Positions 17,923-27,545 of a DNA stretch of 27,545 bases are shown here, one piece after another. The translations under genes and the position numbers were made by a program. Numbering within the stretch: position 1 is the first letter of the stretch; every line of letters starts with the position of its first letter. The stretch covers positions 1-27,545 of the forward strand of contig JAAAUF010000042.1 in NCBI GenBank assembly GCA_015499985.1. The letters are read 5' to 3'. The notes under the pieces were generated by a model that was not told where the DNA came from, did not search any database, and worked only from the letters and a program-made list of their open reading frames with translations. This DNA is from Haplosporangium gracile (Eukaryota; Mortierellomycota; Mortierellomycetes; Mortierellales; Mortierellaceae).

Positions 17923-19347
17923 ATGACGACCTCAACCACAGCAATACCGATAACAGTCAGGAGCCCCTTCGACCTGCCAGAACTCATTCACCGCCTCAGC
18001 CGATTCGTCGCTGTCAAGGATGCACTCTCCTGCGCACTCGTCGCCAAGTCTTGGACCGACTCCTTTATATCTACCATTTGGTTCAAGGTCGACTTTGACA
18101 CCCAATCTCGATTTGCCAACCTTTCACCAGCAGTCGTCACCAAGCATGGACACTATATCCGGATCGTCATCAACGCAAAGTCCCTATCTCAAGTCACCAT
18201 CTTAGCTAACACAGGCGTCCATGAACTGCGAGGGCTACAGATCGATCCAACAGCTTCTGTCTTGCAGTACATACAAGCTTACGAGATCATACACAGGAAC
18301 AACACCAACCTTGAAGAGCTTTATCTACTTCCGGCCACTGCCTCTTCCAACAAACAAGAGTCTTTCGCCCATTATGTCTCAGCGCCTGCCTTAGCTCCAT
18401 CCTTGGGTGGAACACTACCTAGTCCGTCTAAACTCAAGTCTCTAAGGATCGAGGACATGTGCGTGACCCACGATAGTCTGGCCGCCATCCTTCAAGGGTG
18501 CCCAAGGCTGTCTGAAGTGGCGATACCTAACACGGATGTTGTCGGCATACCCACTCAGTCCTTCCAGCATCAAGGTGTTGCTCTTTTTGGCTCAAGTTTC
18601 AAGAGCATCTTCGAGATCTCGCCGACTGATCCTTCACTTTTGTCATACTTTCCGGCTTTGAAAACTTTGTCGACTTTTGGCTACAATCTGGTTTCGACGA
18701 TTTCTCCAGTCAAAATCAAGGAACAGCTCACGCGGTATTGCCCACATCTGACTGGATACTTATTGGAGGATAACACAGGCGCCATTGTCCCCGACTTTTT
18801 CATCGACATTGTCAATAATGTGTCCGAGATTTGCTTTTTATACCGTACCATCTCATTGGAGACTATCACAGCCATTCTTCTGCATCAAAGTACTCTCAAA
18901 GCTGTTAAACATTTCCTCATGGAGAACAGTTTCAACTTTGAAAAGGAAGAGGTTGTCCCAGTCCTGGATCATTTCCAAACGTCTGGTCGATTTATACAGC
19001 TGATCCCGAGATGTTGCCCAGTGCTGGAAGTGCTGGATCTCTATGGTCATGAGATGGACATGGATGCTGTGGAGCAAAGCAGGTGGGTTTGCAAGGACTT
19101 GAAGTCACTTCGGATTAGGATCAAGGGGCTGAACACGAAGGAAAAGATCCTCAAGGCGATCGCACTGTGGCGCAAAGGCTGCTGGAGGGGCTGGCAAGAG
19201 AAGGCAGGTACTTTGGTGGAGAAGGAGGAGCAGGAAGAGCAAGATGGGACGGAGCTTTCGATCGAGGCTCGAGTTGCCCGTCACTTGCTCAAGTTCGACA
19301 AGCTGTGGTGGGTTTGGCTCGGATATCAAACATGGACGCCGATTTAG
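17923..19347 (+). CDS. F-box-like protein, type A, single exon
   Basis: Intronless, 474 residues from the ATG at 17923. The frame is open to an earlier ATG at 17836, but I chose 17923 because its broken tandem copy has an aligned ATG at 19701 with the same following residues (MTT...). The N-terminus has the F-box-like block FDLPELIHRLSRFV...LSCALVAKSWTDSFISTIWF (about 15-60). Next come irregular leucine-rich segments (KLKSLRIEDM, PRLSEVAIPNTDVVG, PVLEVLDLYGHEMDMD) and a distinctive C-terminus: WVCKDLKSLRIRIKGL, KILKAIALWRKGCWRGW, a short Glu-rich run and WVWLGYQTWTPI. Proteins of this plan are very numerous in Mortierella-type fungi and are presumed SCF substrate receptors; no target can be named. 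Relics of the same family lie at 1780-2222 and 19701-21023. Confidence 0.8.
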   Translation: MTTSTTAIPITVRSPFDLPELIHRLSRFVAVKDALSCALVAKSWTDSFISTIWFKVDFDTQSRFANLSPAVVTKHGHYIRIVINAKSLSQVTILANTGVHELRGLQIDPTASVLQYIQAYEIIHRNNTNLEELYLLPATASSNKQESFAHYVSAPALAPSLGGTLPSPSKLKSLRIEDMCVTHDSLAAILQGCPRLSEVAIPNTDVVGIPTQSFQHQGVALFGSSFKSIFEISPTDPSLLSYFPALKTLSTFGYNLVSTISPVKIKEQLTRYCPHLTGYLLEDNTGAIVPDFFIDIVNNVSEICFLYRTISLETITAILLHQSTLKAVKHFLMENSFNFEKEEVVPVLDHFQTSGRFIQLIPRCCPVLEVLDLYGHEMDMDAVEQSRWVCKDLKSLRIRIKGLNTKEKILKAIALWRKGCWRGWQEKAGTLVEKEEQEEQDGTELSIEARVARHLLKFDKLWWVWLGYQTWTPI

Positions 19348-19700
19348 GATAGAACGCGTCCAAACAGACGAAGCAGCTCGCATTAAATTGATATACCAAA
19401 TTATTAGACATGTAGAGTTGTTTTTTGAGAAAAGTTAACTATTCGGAGTCGCATGGTGGAAGCAATGCAGAGGGCAAAGAAGGAAGTGATACGTTGAGTG
19501 GTTATTGACTTGAGCAAGACAAACCGTCAGTGACGTCCGGAAGTTAGTTTTCATATCAGGTCAATGGTTGTTCCCTTGTCGTTTGGGATCGACTCTTCGC
19601 GACCATCGCGAGAAAAATTCAAAGCCAGGGAAGGCAGAGTCAAAAGAGGAAAAAGCAGGGCCGAACTTTTCTTTTCTCGCGCTCCTCCAACCTCACCATA
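19348..19700. other. Spacer between tandem F-box copies
   Basis: 353 bases with no gene seen. It separates the intact type A gene from its broken copy. No target-site duplication, inverted repeat or transposon remnant was noticed at either edge. Confidence 0.5.
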
Positions 19701-21023
19701 ATGACCACCATCACTACTACCGCAAAAAGGACCAACCCCTTAGACCTGCCAGAACTCAGGCACAGTCTCATTCGATTCGTCACCCTCAACGATGCACGCT
19801 CTTGCGTACTCATCTCAAAGTCTTGGACAGACGACTTTGTCGCCGTCATCTGATTCGCCATCGACTTCAACATCCACACTCGCTTTACTCAAATCATTCC
19901 AGACGTCGTCACCAAGAATGCGCACCGCCTCCGGATTTCGCGAACGTAAGTCGCTTACCTAGGTTTTCGTCCTCGCTAACGCAACCGTCCATGACCTGAA
20001 GGAGCTACATATCGACCCCACAGACTCCGCCATTCAACAAGCTCGCGCCTATGGAATTGTGTTCAGGAACAGCTCGAGTCTCGAGAATTTGCACTCGTAT
20101 GCGACGTTCGTTCCAAGGAACAAGCAAGAATCTTTGACACACCATGTCTCTGCAGCAGCTCTCTCTCCTTCTTCGGGAGGCCAAGCGAGGCTCATTCAAG
20201 CTTAAGTCTCTGACGATCAATGGCATGTGGTTGACCCACGATAATCTGGTGATGATCCTTCGAGGCTATCCCAAGTTAACTGAGCTGCGATTAGCCCACA
20301 CCGATGTCGTCGGAGCGTTGATTCCACATCCTCGTTGACGTATCTTCCAAACTTGACGATCTTGCACACAACCCAAATTTCACAATGTCACTTGACACGA
20401 TCAAGGAGGGACCTTTCCGTTATTGTTTCCACATAACAGGACTCGAACTGGAAGATGGCACAGGTGACATCGTCCCAGAATACCTTACCAACATCGTCAA
20501 CAATGTATCTGAGATCTGTTTCCAGTATAAGTACATTACCATAGATTCAATTACGGCCATACTTCTGCATCAACATACTCTAAAGACTGTCAAGCACTCC
20601 AGTTTGCGGCAGGATCAGGGCTTTGACAAGGATGAGGTGATTCCGGTAAATGAACCATCTTCAGTGTCTGGTTATACTCTCCAGTTGATTACGAGGCATT
20701 GTTCGCTGCTAGAAGAGTCGAACATCAACGGCTACGAAATGAACATGGACATTGTGAAGCCGAGCGAGTGGACATGCAAAGACTTGAAGACGCTTTGTGT
20801 CACGATCAAACATCTGGACACCAAAGAGAAAATCCTAAAGACGATCGCACTCTGGCGCGCAGGCTGTAGGAGGCACTGGCAGGAGAAAGTTGGATTACTA
20901 ATGATTGTGAAAGTACAGGACGAAACTGACCAATCGATTGGGGCGCGCGTTGCCCGTCATCTTATCAAGTTCGACAAGCTGTCAAGAGTCTGGCTCGGGT
21001 ACCAGACATGGATATCGATTTAA
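19701..21023 (+). pseudogene. Broken tandem copy of the type A F-box-like gene
   Basis: Colinear with the gene at 17923-19347 over almost its whole length. It starts MTTITTT..., PLDLPELRHSLIRFV, LISKSWTDDFVAVI, then a TGA at 19851-19853 where the intact copy has Trp. Frames change near 19940 (a TAA in the original frame) and again near 20200 (into KLKSLTINGMWLTHDNLVM). About 25-30 residues after HTDVVG appear deleted around 20320. The C-terminal half is a long open frame from about 20385: EYLTNIVNNVSEICFQYKYI, KTVKH, SEWTCKDLKTL, KILKTIALWRAGC and ending VWLGYQTWISI with TAA at 21021-21023. The open 3' half is long enough that a truncated product is possible, but it would lack the F-box. Best read as a recent pseudogene. 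Confidence 0.88.
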
Positions 21024-21274
21024 GATGCTTGCAGTTTCATTTGCATTTTTTGAGAAAAAAATACCTACAAATAAAAGTTAGATTTAGGACAAGGGGGAAA
21101 TGGCGCTGCTGCAGCGTATAGAGAAAAATCTCAGTGAGAAAGTCGTCCGTGTCTGTTTTCCATTTAGTCAGTTGTTGTTATTTGTGCCGGCCGCAGCAAA
21201 TAATAATAAGGTCAGTATCAGCAGCAATCGTGAAACACGAATTAAAAAATGGTCGACCGGAAGAACAATTAAAC

Positions 21275-22239
21275 CCCTAATTGCTCTCTGGGCGCCCCAA
21301 CTGACATCCCTCCGACTAAAGGACATGACTCTGAACTATTCATGTCAGGACATTGTACCCTGCCAGACGGCCCGACTTGAGCATCTAGACTACCTGAACT
21401 TGAGTGGTTGGGCAGCTTTGACTTTCGATCGGACGACCCTCTCTTCGACGACAAGCCTGAAGACTCTGAAGGTTAGAGTCCGACCATGGAGTTTCAAGAA
21501 TAGCACATTCGCTGGATTTATTCCGCCAATGGAGGAGCTCAACGGATCCTACGGCATCCAGACTGGATCATCAACAACGACTTCCGACTCCGTGCCTGGG
21601 ATGATCCGACTACGGTGGACTTGGAACTGGCAACTACCCCTCCTCATAAGACTGCATCTCTCGTCCGAGTTTGCCTTCTTGTTCGAGTTAAAGATGCTAC
21701 ATGGATGCCCAGCATTGGAATGTTTGCGTTTGGATATCTTTTCAGCAACCCTAGGAGAGCACACACGTGCCGTTTGCGATGCAGACTTGCGCATGCCAAC
21801 AAGCAGTAACATCAGCAAGATCGAATCTCTCAGCAAGCTTTCGATTTCCGCCTTGCCCTCAGGAACGACGACTGAGCGTATCTGCGTGCCTCTCCTCAGC
21901 CAATTGAGTCTAACTGAAGAATGAGTGATCGAGGACGACATTATGCCACGATTCTTGCCAGCGACTTTTCCAGGTCTCAACGAGTTGGACATGAATAGGT
22001 GGAATATGACCACGTTTGAGAGCTTGCTCAGATTGTTCAGAGCCATGCCCCAAAAGTACAGCGCGTCTGTGACGCTGTTTCTCTCGGACCCTGTGTGCCC
22101 CTCCCAAGAAGACATGGAGAGACTAGGTATTGTTGGCCGCTAGCGCAACAGCGATGACGGTGCGAATGTTCTTGCTGTGAAGCTTGCCAGTTATGAGGAT
22201 CGAGCTTACTACTATGTTTTGACACAACAGCCTGAATAA
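21275..22239 (+). pseudogene. 5'-truncated relic of a type B F-box/LRR gene
   Basis: An open frame from 21100 to 21924 becomes family-like from about 21275 (LTSLRLKDM, LDYLNLSGWAALTFDR). The block WTWNWQLPLLIRLHLSSEFA...ALECLRLDI parallels the gene at 8300-11170. After LLSQLSLTEE comes TGA (21922-21924) at the place where relatives have Trp (RWVI, PWVI). The same frame continues VIEDDIMPRFLPATFPGLNE, then MERLGIVGR, a TAG at 22141-22143, and DGANVLAVKLASYEDRAYYY to TAA at 22237-22239. The F-box half is absent; the broken type A copy lies directly upstream. AATAAA overlaps the final stop (22235-22240). A shortened product of about 270 residues from ATG 21100 is formally possible. Confidence 0.8.
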
Positions 22240-22508
22240 AGGAAAAAAAAGAATTATTCCCTTCATTACAAATGCCAACTTTACTTTCGGGATGCAATGA
22301 CGGTTGTGTGCCTACGTCCACAGTCTACACCGAACCACAGTTCAACACAAGAGGACATAGAAATGGCAAAAGCAGTCTGTTTTTTTTTTTTTTTTTTTTG
22401 TTCACACCTTTGTTTTTCCTTCTCCATTCCTCATCCTGTCCTTTCCCGTTCCTCACCCATTGATTCCTCACTCAACCCGCACAGTCGCTTCCCCCACCCA
22501 TCACACCA
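22240..22508. other. Spacer with T homopolymer
   Basis: No gene seen. A run of about 19 T at 22380-22399 is followed by C/T-rich sequence to about 22500. Confidence 0.5.
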
Positions 22509-22821
22509 TGGACCTGCTTTCCCAATTGCCGTAGGAACTCAACCAATTCACTCTAAGAGGAGAATGGGCGAGTGATGAAAGTGTCAAGATTCTACGGGTG
22601 ACTGGGTGGACGGTAACGACCTGTTCAAGTTGTTGTGAAGCATGCCTCGAGGGTACGACAAGACCTCTTTGCGCATGGGTATATCGGCAGTTTACTCTTC
22701 ACAGGACATTACCCGTCTTGGGCTCGTTGCTTATCAGTCTGAGGACGAGGATGTCCTTGCTGTAGATCTAGAAGTTTACAGAAGTAGGAGCGCCTATCGC
22801 ATTCTGAGGATTTTCCCTTAA
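22509..22821 (+). pseudogene. Short C-terminal relic of a type B F-box/LRR gene
   Basis: Begins MDLLSQLP, stop, ELNQFTLRGEWASDE, comparable with PLLSQLSLTEE(stop)VIEDD of the preceding relic. After GWTVTT there is a frame change to DLFKLL, stop, SMPRGYDKTSLRMGISAVY, then DITRLGLVAYQSEDEDVLAV and AYRILRIFP with TAA at 22819-22821. The preceding relic has LLRLFRAMPQKY...MERLGIVGR...DGANVLAVKL in the same order. Only about the last 100 codons of the family are left. It lies about 270 bases after the other relic, in the same orientation. Confidence 0.75.
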
Positions 22822-23194
22822 GCCAGCCAGCAAATAAAAAATTAGAGGGCACACGCCACTAATAAAATGATATTCCCGTCTCTTTTTAGTAGTGTTTCGC
22901 CAATAAACTAAACCTTGAAACTGCGACCTGCCCTGGCTGCGGGTGGCTTGCAAAAATCCGCAGGAAAATCTCTTTTTTTTTTGAACAGCCAAGACAAAAT
23001 GATAAAAAAGGACACACCACCTTCGGGGATTCACTCTCTCCATTCATACAGCAACCATTCAACCAATTCCACTACAGCAACAACAGCCAACAACAACGAC
23101 AACAACAACAACGACAACACCCACTACTTCTAACATTACAAACACTACCGGTCAACACCAACAACAACAACAACTCCCCAACTCACATACCCTT
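22822..23194 (+). promoter_or_regulatory. Promoter and CAA-rich leader of the FAP1-like gene
   Basis: No separate gene seen. About 23070-23180 is a CAA/ACA-rich stretch almost free of G, the kind of sequence that makes an unstructured mRNA leader. The frame of the downstream gene is open from 23006, after a TAA at 23003-23005, to its ATG at 23195, without an in-frame ATG. An out-of-frame ATG at 22999 starts a 45-codon frame ending at 23133, a possible upstream ORF if transcription begins before it. Confidence 0.4.
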
Positions 23195-26100
23195 ATGACA
23201 TTAACTTCTTCCTCTTCTTCAAGCACCTCCGGCCCTATTATCTCCACATTGTCAAAGCCCACTAAACCAGCCAATACCCCTGTCCTCGACAATAACAACG
23301 ACGATAGCAACAATAACCAACAGTCCACCTCAGCACACCGTAATTATGTCCAGCGTAACACTCAACGTCGTTCTTTTGAAAACCAGCAGCAGTCGTCTTC
23401 AGCGCGGTCCCGACTGAATCCTGGCACCAAAGGCTCTGTCCCCTCTTCAACTTCTACATCTACTTCACCAACTGCTACCGCTCAGAGTCGTCGTGCCGGA
23501 AAGACTATGTCTGGTGGACGGATCGATGATGATCACAGCCAGGAATTTTCCGATCGCAGGCAACACAGCAACAACAGCAATAATAACAGCAGGCAGCGTC
23601 GCGGCGGAAACAGGCATTCTGGCAACAGCAGCAGCAGTACCAGCGGTCATGCCTCCAACAATATTGCCTCCAACAGGCACACCGCGCGCAGCCAGCGGAA
23701 AGAGCTCAACGGTCGGACTTTCCCCTCAGCGCAGACACAAAACCACACGCATCAGGAGCATGAACCAACATCTTCGCACACGCACACGCATAACGCCAAA
23801 AACGACTATCACCGCCACAGCACGCCAACAACTCGATCTCGCGCACCGGTCCCTTTTGTGCGCAAGGTCGAAGAAGACCGTGGGCTATTGGAAGCTTTGA
23901 CGGTCGGCCTGACCAACTCGACTTATGACTGTATGGTCTGCTGGGATGTGATCCGCCCCGCTCATAGGATTTGGAACTGTCAAGTCTGTTGGGCTGCCTT
24001 CCATCTCGACTGTCTCTCCACTTGGGCCAAAAAGTCCTCTGAAGGTATGTTATCCGTCTTCTGTTATTGCTTTATGGTTTGGCGTGTGTATCACTCAAAC
24101 GTTGACTAACATGAAAAACTGTTGGTATTGCGATATTTAGAAACATCGACGCAGTCATCGGGATGGAGATGCCCTGGATGCCAGAACACACAGGTCTCCC
24201 TGCCCTCGGAGTATCAGTGCTTCTGCGGGAAGGTTAGCAACCCTAATTACAACCGATATTTTACACCCCACTCCTGCGGCGAACTGTGCGGTCGCAAGCG
24301 CGATTGCCCTCACTCCTGTAACCTGTAAGGCCACCTTCCTATTTAGCCGCTTCTTATCATTGACGTATAAGTGATAATATTTATTGTTAACTAACACTCG
24401 TATTATTGTCACTTTGTTTATTCGACAGTCCTTGCCACCCAGGACCATGTCCACCCTGCGGAGGTCTGGGGCCTATCCAGTCGTGCCACTGCGGCAACGA
24501 GTCTTTCCAATTGAGATGTGTCGACACGGACTTTACATTCCAGACGGGCAAGTCGTGTAATCAGGTCTGTGGTGAACTGTTGGGTTGCGGCAAACATAGC
24601 TGCAGCTCAGTCTGTCACCCTGGTCTGTGCACACCTTGCGAGGAAGAACAGGAGCAGTTGTGCTATTGCGGAAAGCATACTCGTACTGCTCGTTGTGGTG
24701 AGGGCAAGGCTAAGACAACCATTGTCGATGACGAGATCCAGACTGGTTACTATGAGTGCCGTGAGGCATGCAACAGGTAAACAAAACGTAACACTTATAA
24801 CTGTTAGTGACAAAATAATTTTAGAGAATGTCAAACTAATCATTTGTACCCCGTTACCCCTCTTTGTAGATTGCTCGCGTGTGGACATCATACTTGCACA
24901 AAGGCATGCCATCCTCGCGGCCAGGAAGCAGGACCATGCTCAGCAATGCCCAATCTTGTCAAGACATGCCCCTGCGGATCAAAATCCATTGACTTTTTGC
25001 TCTTGGGCAAACCTCGCACCTCCTGTCAAGACCCTATCCCACTCTGTGGCAATACTTGCAACAAGTTCCTTGACTGCGGCCACGCCTGTCAACAAAAGTG
25101 TCACATTGGACCTTGTGCACCCTGTAAACAGACGGTGTCCGTTGACTGCCGATGTGGATCAAGCCATGTGAACCGCGTCTGCTCCGAGATGGATTTACAT
25201 AGTTCCAGCGGTGACAATGTTCCAACTTGCAACAAACTCTGTCGTGGCCTTCGTTCTTGCGGAAAGCATCAATGTACCAACCGCTGCTGCCCTGCGAAGC
25301 CTCAAGCCAAGGGTGCCGTGAAGATGGACTCAATCTCTCAGGAAGCTCATGCCTGCACCTTGGTCTGCGGGAAGAAGCTGCAGTGTGGTATTCACACTTG
25401 CGAGATGCTGTGTCACAAGGGCCACTGCAACCCTTGCTTGAACGCGTCGTTTGATGAGCTCTCTTGCAGTTGCGGCCGCACTGTTTTGTATCCGCCAATT
25501 GCTTGTGGGACATCCATCCCCAAGTGCCGATACACTTGCACTCGTGAGCGGACTTGTGGACACGACTCTCACTCGACCCATCCCTGCCACCCAGACAGCG
25601 AGCCCTGCCCTCCTTGCATTGTCCTTGTGGCCAAGCCCTGTATGTGCCGCAAGTCCAGGATGCCCAACGTCCCATGCCACGTCGCTCAGCCTTCTTGCGG
25701 CAAGATTTGTGGCAAGCGTCTGGATTGTGGGCTTCACAAGTGTATCAAGTCCTGTCATACTGGTGAATGTACGACCGAGCCCTGCTCCCAGTCTTGCTCA
25801 AGACCCCGCAAAAGCTGTGGCCATCGTTGTGGGTTGGCATGTCACGGTCAGGATACTTGTCCAGAGGACCAGCCTTGTCAGACGATGGTTGTTTCGAGCT
25901 GCAAATGTGGTCATTTGACAAAGGAGACGACTTGTCAGGCGACTGCTGAGAACCCTTGGGATGCTCGGGCTAGAGCCATCAAGTGTAATGACTATTGTCT
26001 TTTGGCTGAGCGTAACAAGCGAGTTGCCCTTGCCCTTGACATCAACGATGCCCCATCCAGGTATGCTTACACCTCTTTGTTCTTATTAGGCATGTTATTG

Positions 26101-27220
26101 TTTTTCGAAAATGAGAGTTATTACTAATATTTATTTTTTATTCCGTTACCTTAATATTTTTAGTGGTCCGAGGATCCCGGTATACAGTGAACCAATCTTG
26201 GAGTACGCTACTCAGAACATGGAGTTTACTCTCAAGACGGAGCGCAGGATCGCAGAATGGATCGCCGATCCAACGCTCCATACCCTTCACCTTCCACCCA
26301 TGAAGGGACCCCACCGCAAGTTTATCCACGAACTCGGAGCCCATTACAACTTGACCTCTGAGAGTGTCGACATGGAAGCTTATCGCAGCGTCATCCTCCG
26401 CAAGGGCCTTGCTACCTCTGTGCCCGACCTCCTGGCCTCTCAAGCCACTCGACAGCGCCGTCCACAGCAAAGCACCACTGGAGGGCTTGAACAGCTCCGA
26501 AAACAGCCAACAGTCAAGAATCCGGTCAATGCAATCTACCTGCACGACCTTGTCTTTGGCCTGACACGTGGCGAGCTGTCGAACCGATTGGCGCCCATCT
26601 TTGGATCTGTCAAGTATACCCTCCGATGGCTCACCGATGACGATGCGGTGCTGATTGTTCAGGCTGGACCAAATATGTCGATGGATGATCTGGAGACGAC
26701 CTTGCTTCGACTTGTTTCGTTGATCAAGACCCATACCGCTGCCAGTCCACTCTGTGAGCGTGTTGATTTGTGCTGGGTTAACAAAGAGGGTGAAGTCGTT
26801 GCTCAAAACTCAACAAGCAAGCGGTTCTTCAGCGCTGCTACGGGCTCGCAGCTCCTCAAGAAGCCCGATCCACCTAAGGTGCAGAACGCGTTCTCGGCTT
26901 TGCTGTTGGATGGCGATCGTGATCGTGCAGAGCAAGAACGTATCCTGAAGGCCAAAGAGGCTGCGGGGACGCTGAGTCTTGAGGCTTGGGATGAGGGTGT
27001 TTCGTTTGCGTCCTCTTCGTTCAAGTCATCGTTGTCAAGACCTTCGTCTGCAGAGGGCATGTACCCAACCCCAGCTCCTGCTTCGTCTTCATTATCGTCG
27101 TCGTCGTCAACACAACTGCACTCGTTCTTGTCTGCCCGTGGGGCGATTACGTCCAAGGGGGTTGTGGATACGGATGATAACGTTGTGGACGATTGGCAAC
27201 AGTTGCTGGATGATGATTGA
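23195..27220 (+). CDS. FAP1: NF-X1/FAP1-type zinc-finger protein with RING and R3H domains (5 exons)
   Basis: Exons 23195-24044, 24141-24324, 24429-24776, 24870-26060 and 26164-27220 give 1209 residues. Residues 1-230 are disordered, rich in Ser, Asn, Gln, Arg and His. A C4HC3 RING-type finger follows: C246, C249, C262, C265, H270, C273, C294, C297. About nine NF-X1 zinc fingers run from roughly 320 to 830, e.g. [18 protein letters not shown] and [17 protein letters not shown]. After the last intron comes an R3H domain with its R-x3-H core (R909, H913), then a conserved-looking segment ([18 protein letters not shown]) and an acidic tail. Human NFX1 binds DNA or RNA and acts as an E3 ligase; yeast Fap1 binds Fpr1 (FKBP12) and competes with rapamycin. 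A similar nuclear/cytosolic regulatory role is inferred. The domain order and size fit the family well. FAP1 as a symbol is by family; orthology was not tested. Confidence 0.93.
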
Positions 27221-27267
27221 CTAAGCCCAATTCCGTGATTATCCGAGTCCTCTCTCATTTTGTGAAC

Positions 27268-27273
27268 AATAAA
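27268..27273 (+). terminator. Polyadenylation signal of the FAP1-like gene
   Basis: AATAAA, 48 bases after the TGA stop at 27218-27220, in T-rich sequence. Confidence 0.6.
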
Positions 27274-27545
27274 ACCACAATTACTTTTGTTTCTATTTCT
27301 TTTTTTTTTTTAATATCCATTCAATGTTTTATCTTTTGGGCGAAATTGAGGCATTTTTTTTATTTAAGGAAAAGAAGAAGAGGAAAGGAAATGAAAAACT
27401 ATTTACAAAAACGAAAAGTTGAAGTGTTTTTGCCTCAATGTTGTTAGGACCCCCCCAAAAAAAAAATGGGAGATAGGAATAAAGGATAATAATGATGACA
27501 AAAGTATATGTGTATGTGTTGTACAGTTTTTTTTTTTTTTTTTTT
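27274..27545. other. AT-rich contig end with homopolymers
   Basis: No gene is seen. The stretch contains T runs, a C7A10 run near 27451 and ends in about 20 T, which is probably where the assembly broke. Confidence 0.6.

Noticed and set aside
19701..21023. Repeat-induced point mutation of the tandem copy
   Set aside because: RIP of the usual CpA-to-TpA kind would turn TGG into TAG; the changes seen are to TGA, and the lesions include deletions and frame changes.
2184..21924. TGA recoded as Trp
   Set aside because: Intact genes here end in TGA (monooxygenase, FAP1-like) and the copies with internal TGA also carry frameshifts, so ordinary pseudogenes fit better.
19348..22821. Transposon as the vehicle for the F-box copies
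   Set aside because: No reverse transcriptase, transposase, terminal repeats or target duplications were recognised. The intronless genes could suggest retrocopies, but no poly(A) tails clearly tied to copy ends were seen; the T and A runs occur everywhere in this contig.
25034..25675. Minus-strand and alternate-frame open frames over the NF-X1 zinc fingers
   Set aside because: Cys-codon-rich finger repeats create open frames on the other strand; no independent support.
1..27545. tRNA, rRNA or CRISPR arrays
   Set aside because: I saw no T-loop plus acceptor stem pairing, no rRNA-like blocks and no spaced direct repeats. A covariance-model scan would be the decisive test for tRNAs.

Overview
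The window looks like a complete 27.5 kb contig from an early-diverging filamentous fungus, most likely Mortierellomycota (Mortierella/Linnemannia type). Protein genes are split by short GT...AG introns of roughly 85-300 nt, promoters carry long pyrimidine tracts on the coding strand, and there is an expanded F-box/leucine-rich repeat family whose members begin with a D-L-P-E type motif. The contig starts in a G homopolymer, ends in a T homopolymer and contains one run of ten N next to a T homopolymer, which points to a short-read assembly. The lineage is inferred from gene style and was not tested by a search.

Layout. 1-1591: pyrimidine-rich promoter and a two-exon gene for a small single-pass membrane protein with two PPxY motifs. 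1780-2222: relic of an F-box-like gene (type A). 2507-5490 (minus): five-exon IPT/TIG plus ankyrin protein with a long Pro/Gln/His-rich tail. 5491-6443: divergent promoter shared with PDX1 (vitamin B6 synthase, four exons, 6444-8067). 8300-11170: intact 956-residue F-box/LRR gene (type B). 11821-14076: three-exon serine carboxypeptidase of the CPVL-like S10 group with an unusual acidic insertion. 14256-15330 (minus): type B F-box/LRR relic. 15585-17551 (minus): four-exon Baeyer-Villiger-like flavin monooxygenase, divergent from an intact type A F-box-like gene (17923-19347). That gene is followed head-to-tail by a broken copy (19701-21023) and two type B relics (21275-22239, 22509-22821). 23195-27220: five-exon NF-X1/FAP1-type zinc-finger protein with a C4HC3 RING and an R3H domain.

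How it fits together. Six recognisable cellular genes (membrane adaptor candidate, TIG/ANK regulator, PDX1, carboxypeptidase, monooxygenase, FAP1-like) are interleaved with seven copies of two F-box-like families, only two of which are intact. This is a birth-and-death pattern for substrate receptors of SCF ubiquitin ligases. The PPxY protein (predicted ligand of Nedd4/Rsp5 WW domains) and the FAP1-like RING protein are also ubiquitin-linked, but I see no evidence that these genes form one pathway. Exon structures below were derived by hand: every junction obeys GT/AG and every spliced frame closes on a stop codon, but no transcript data were available.
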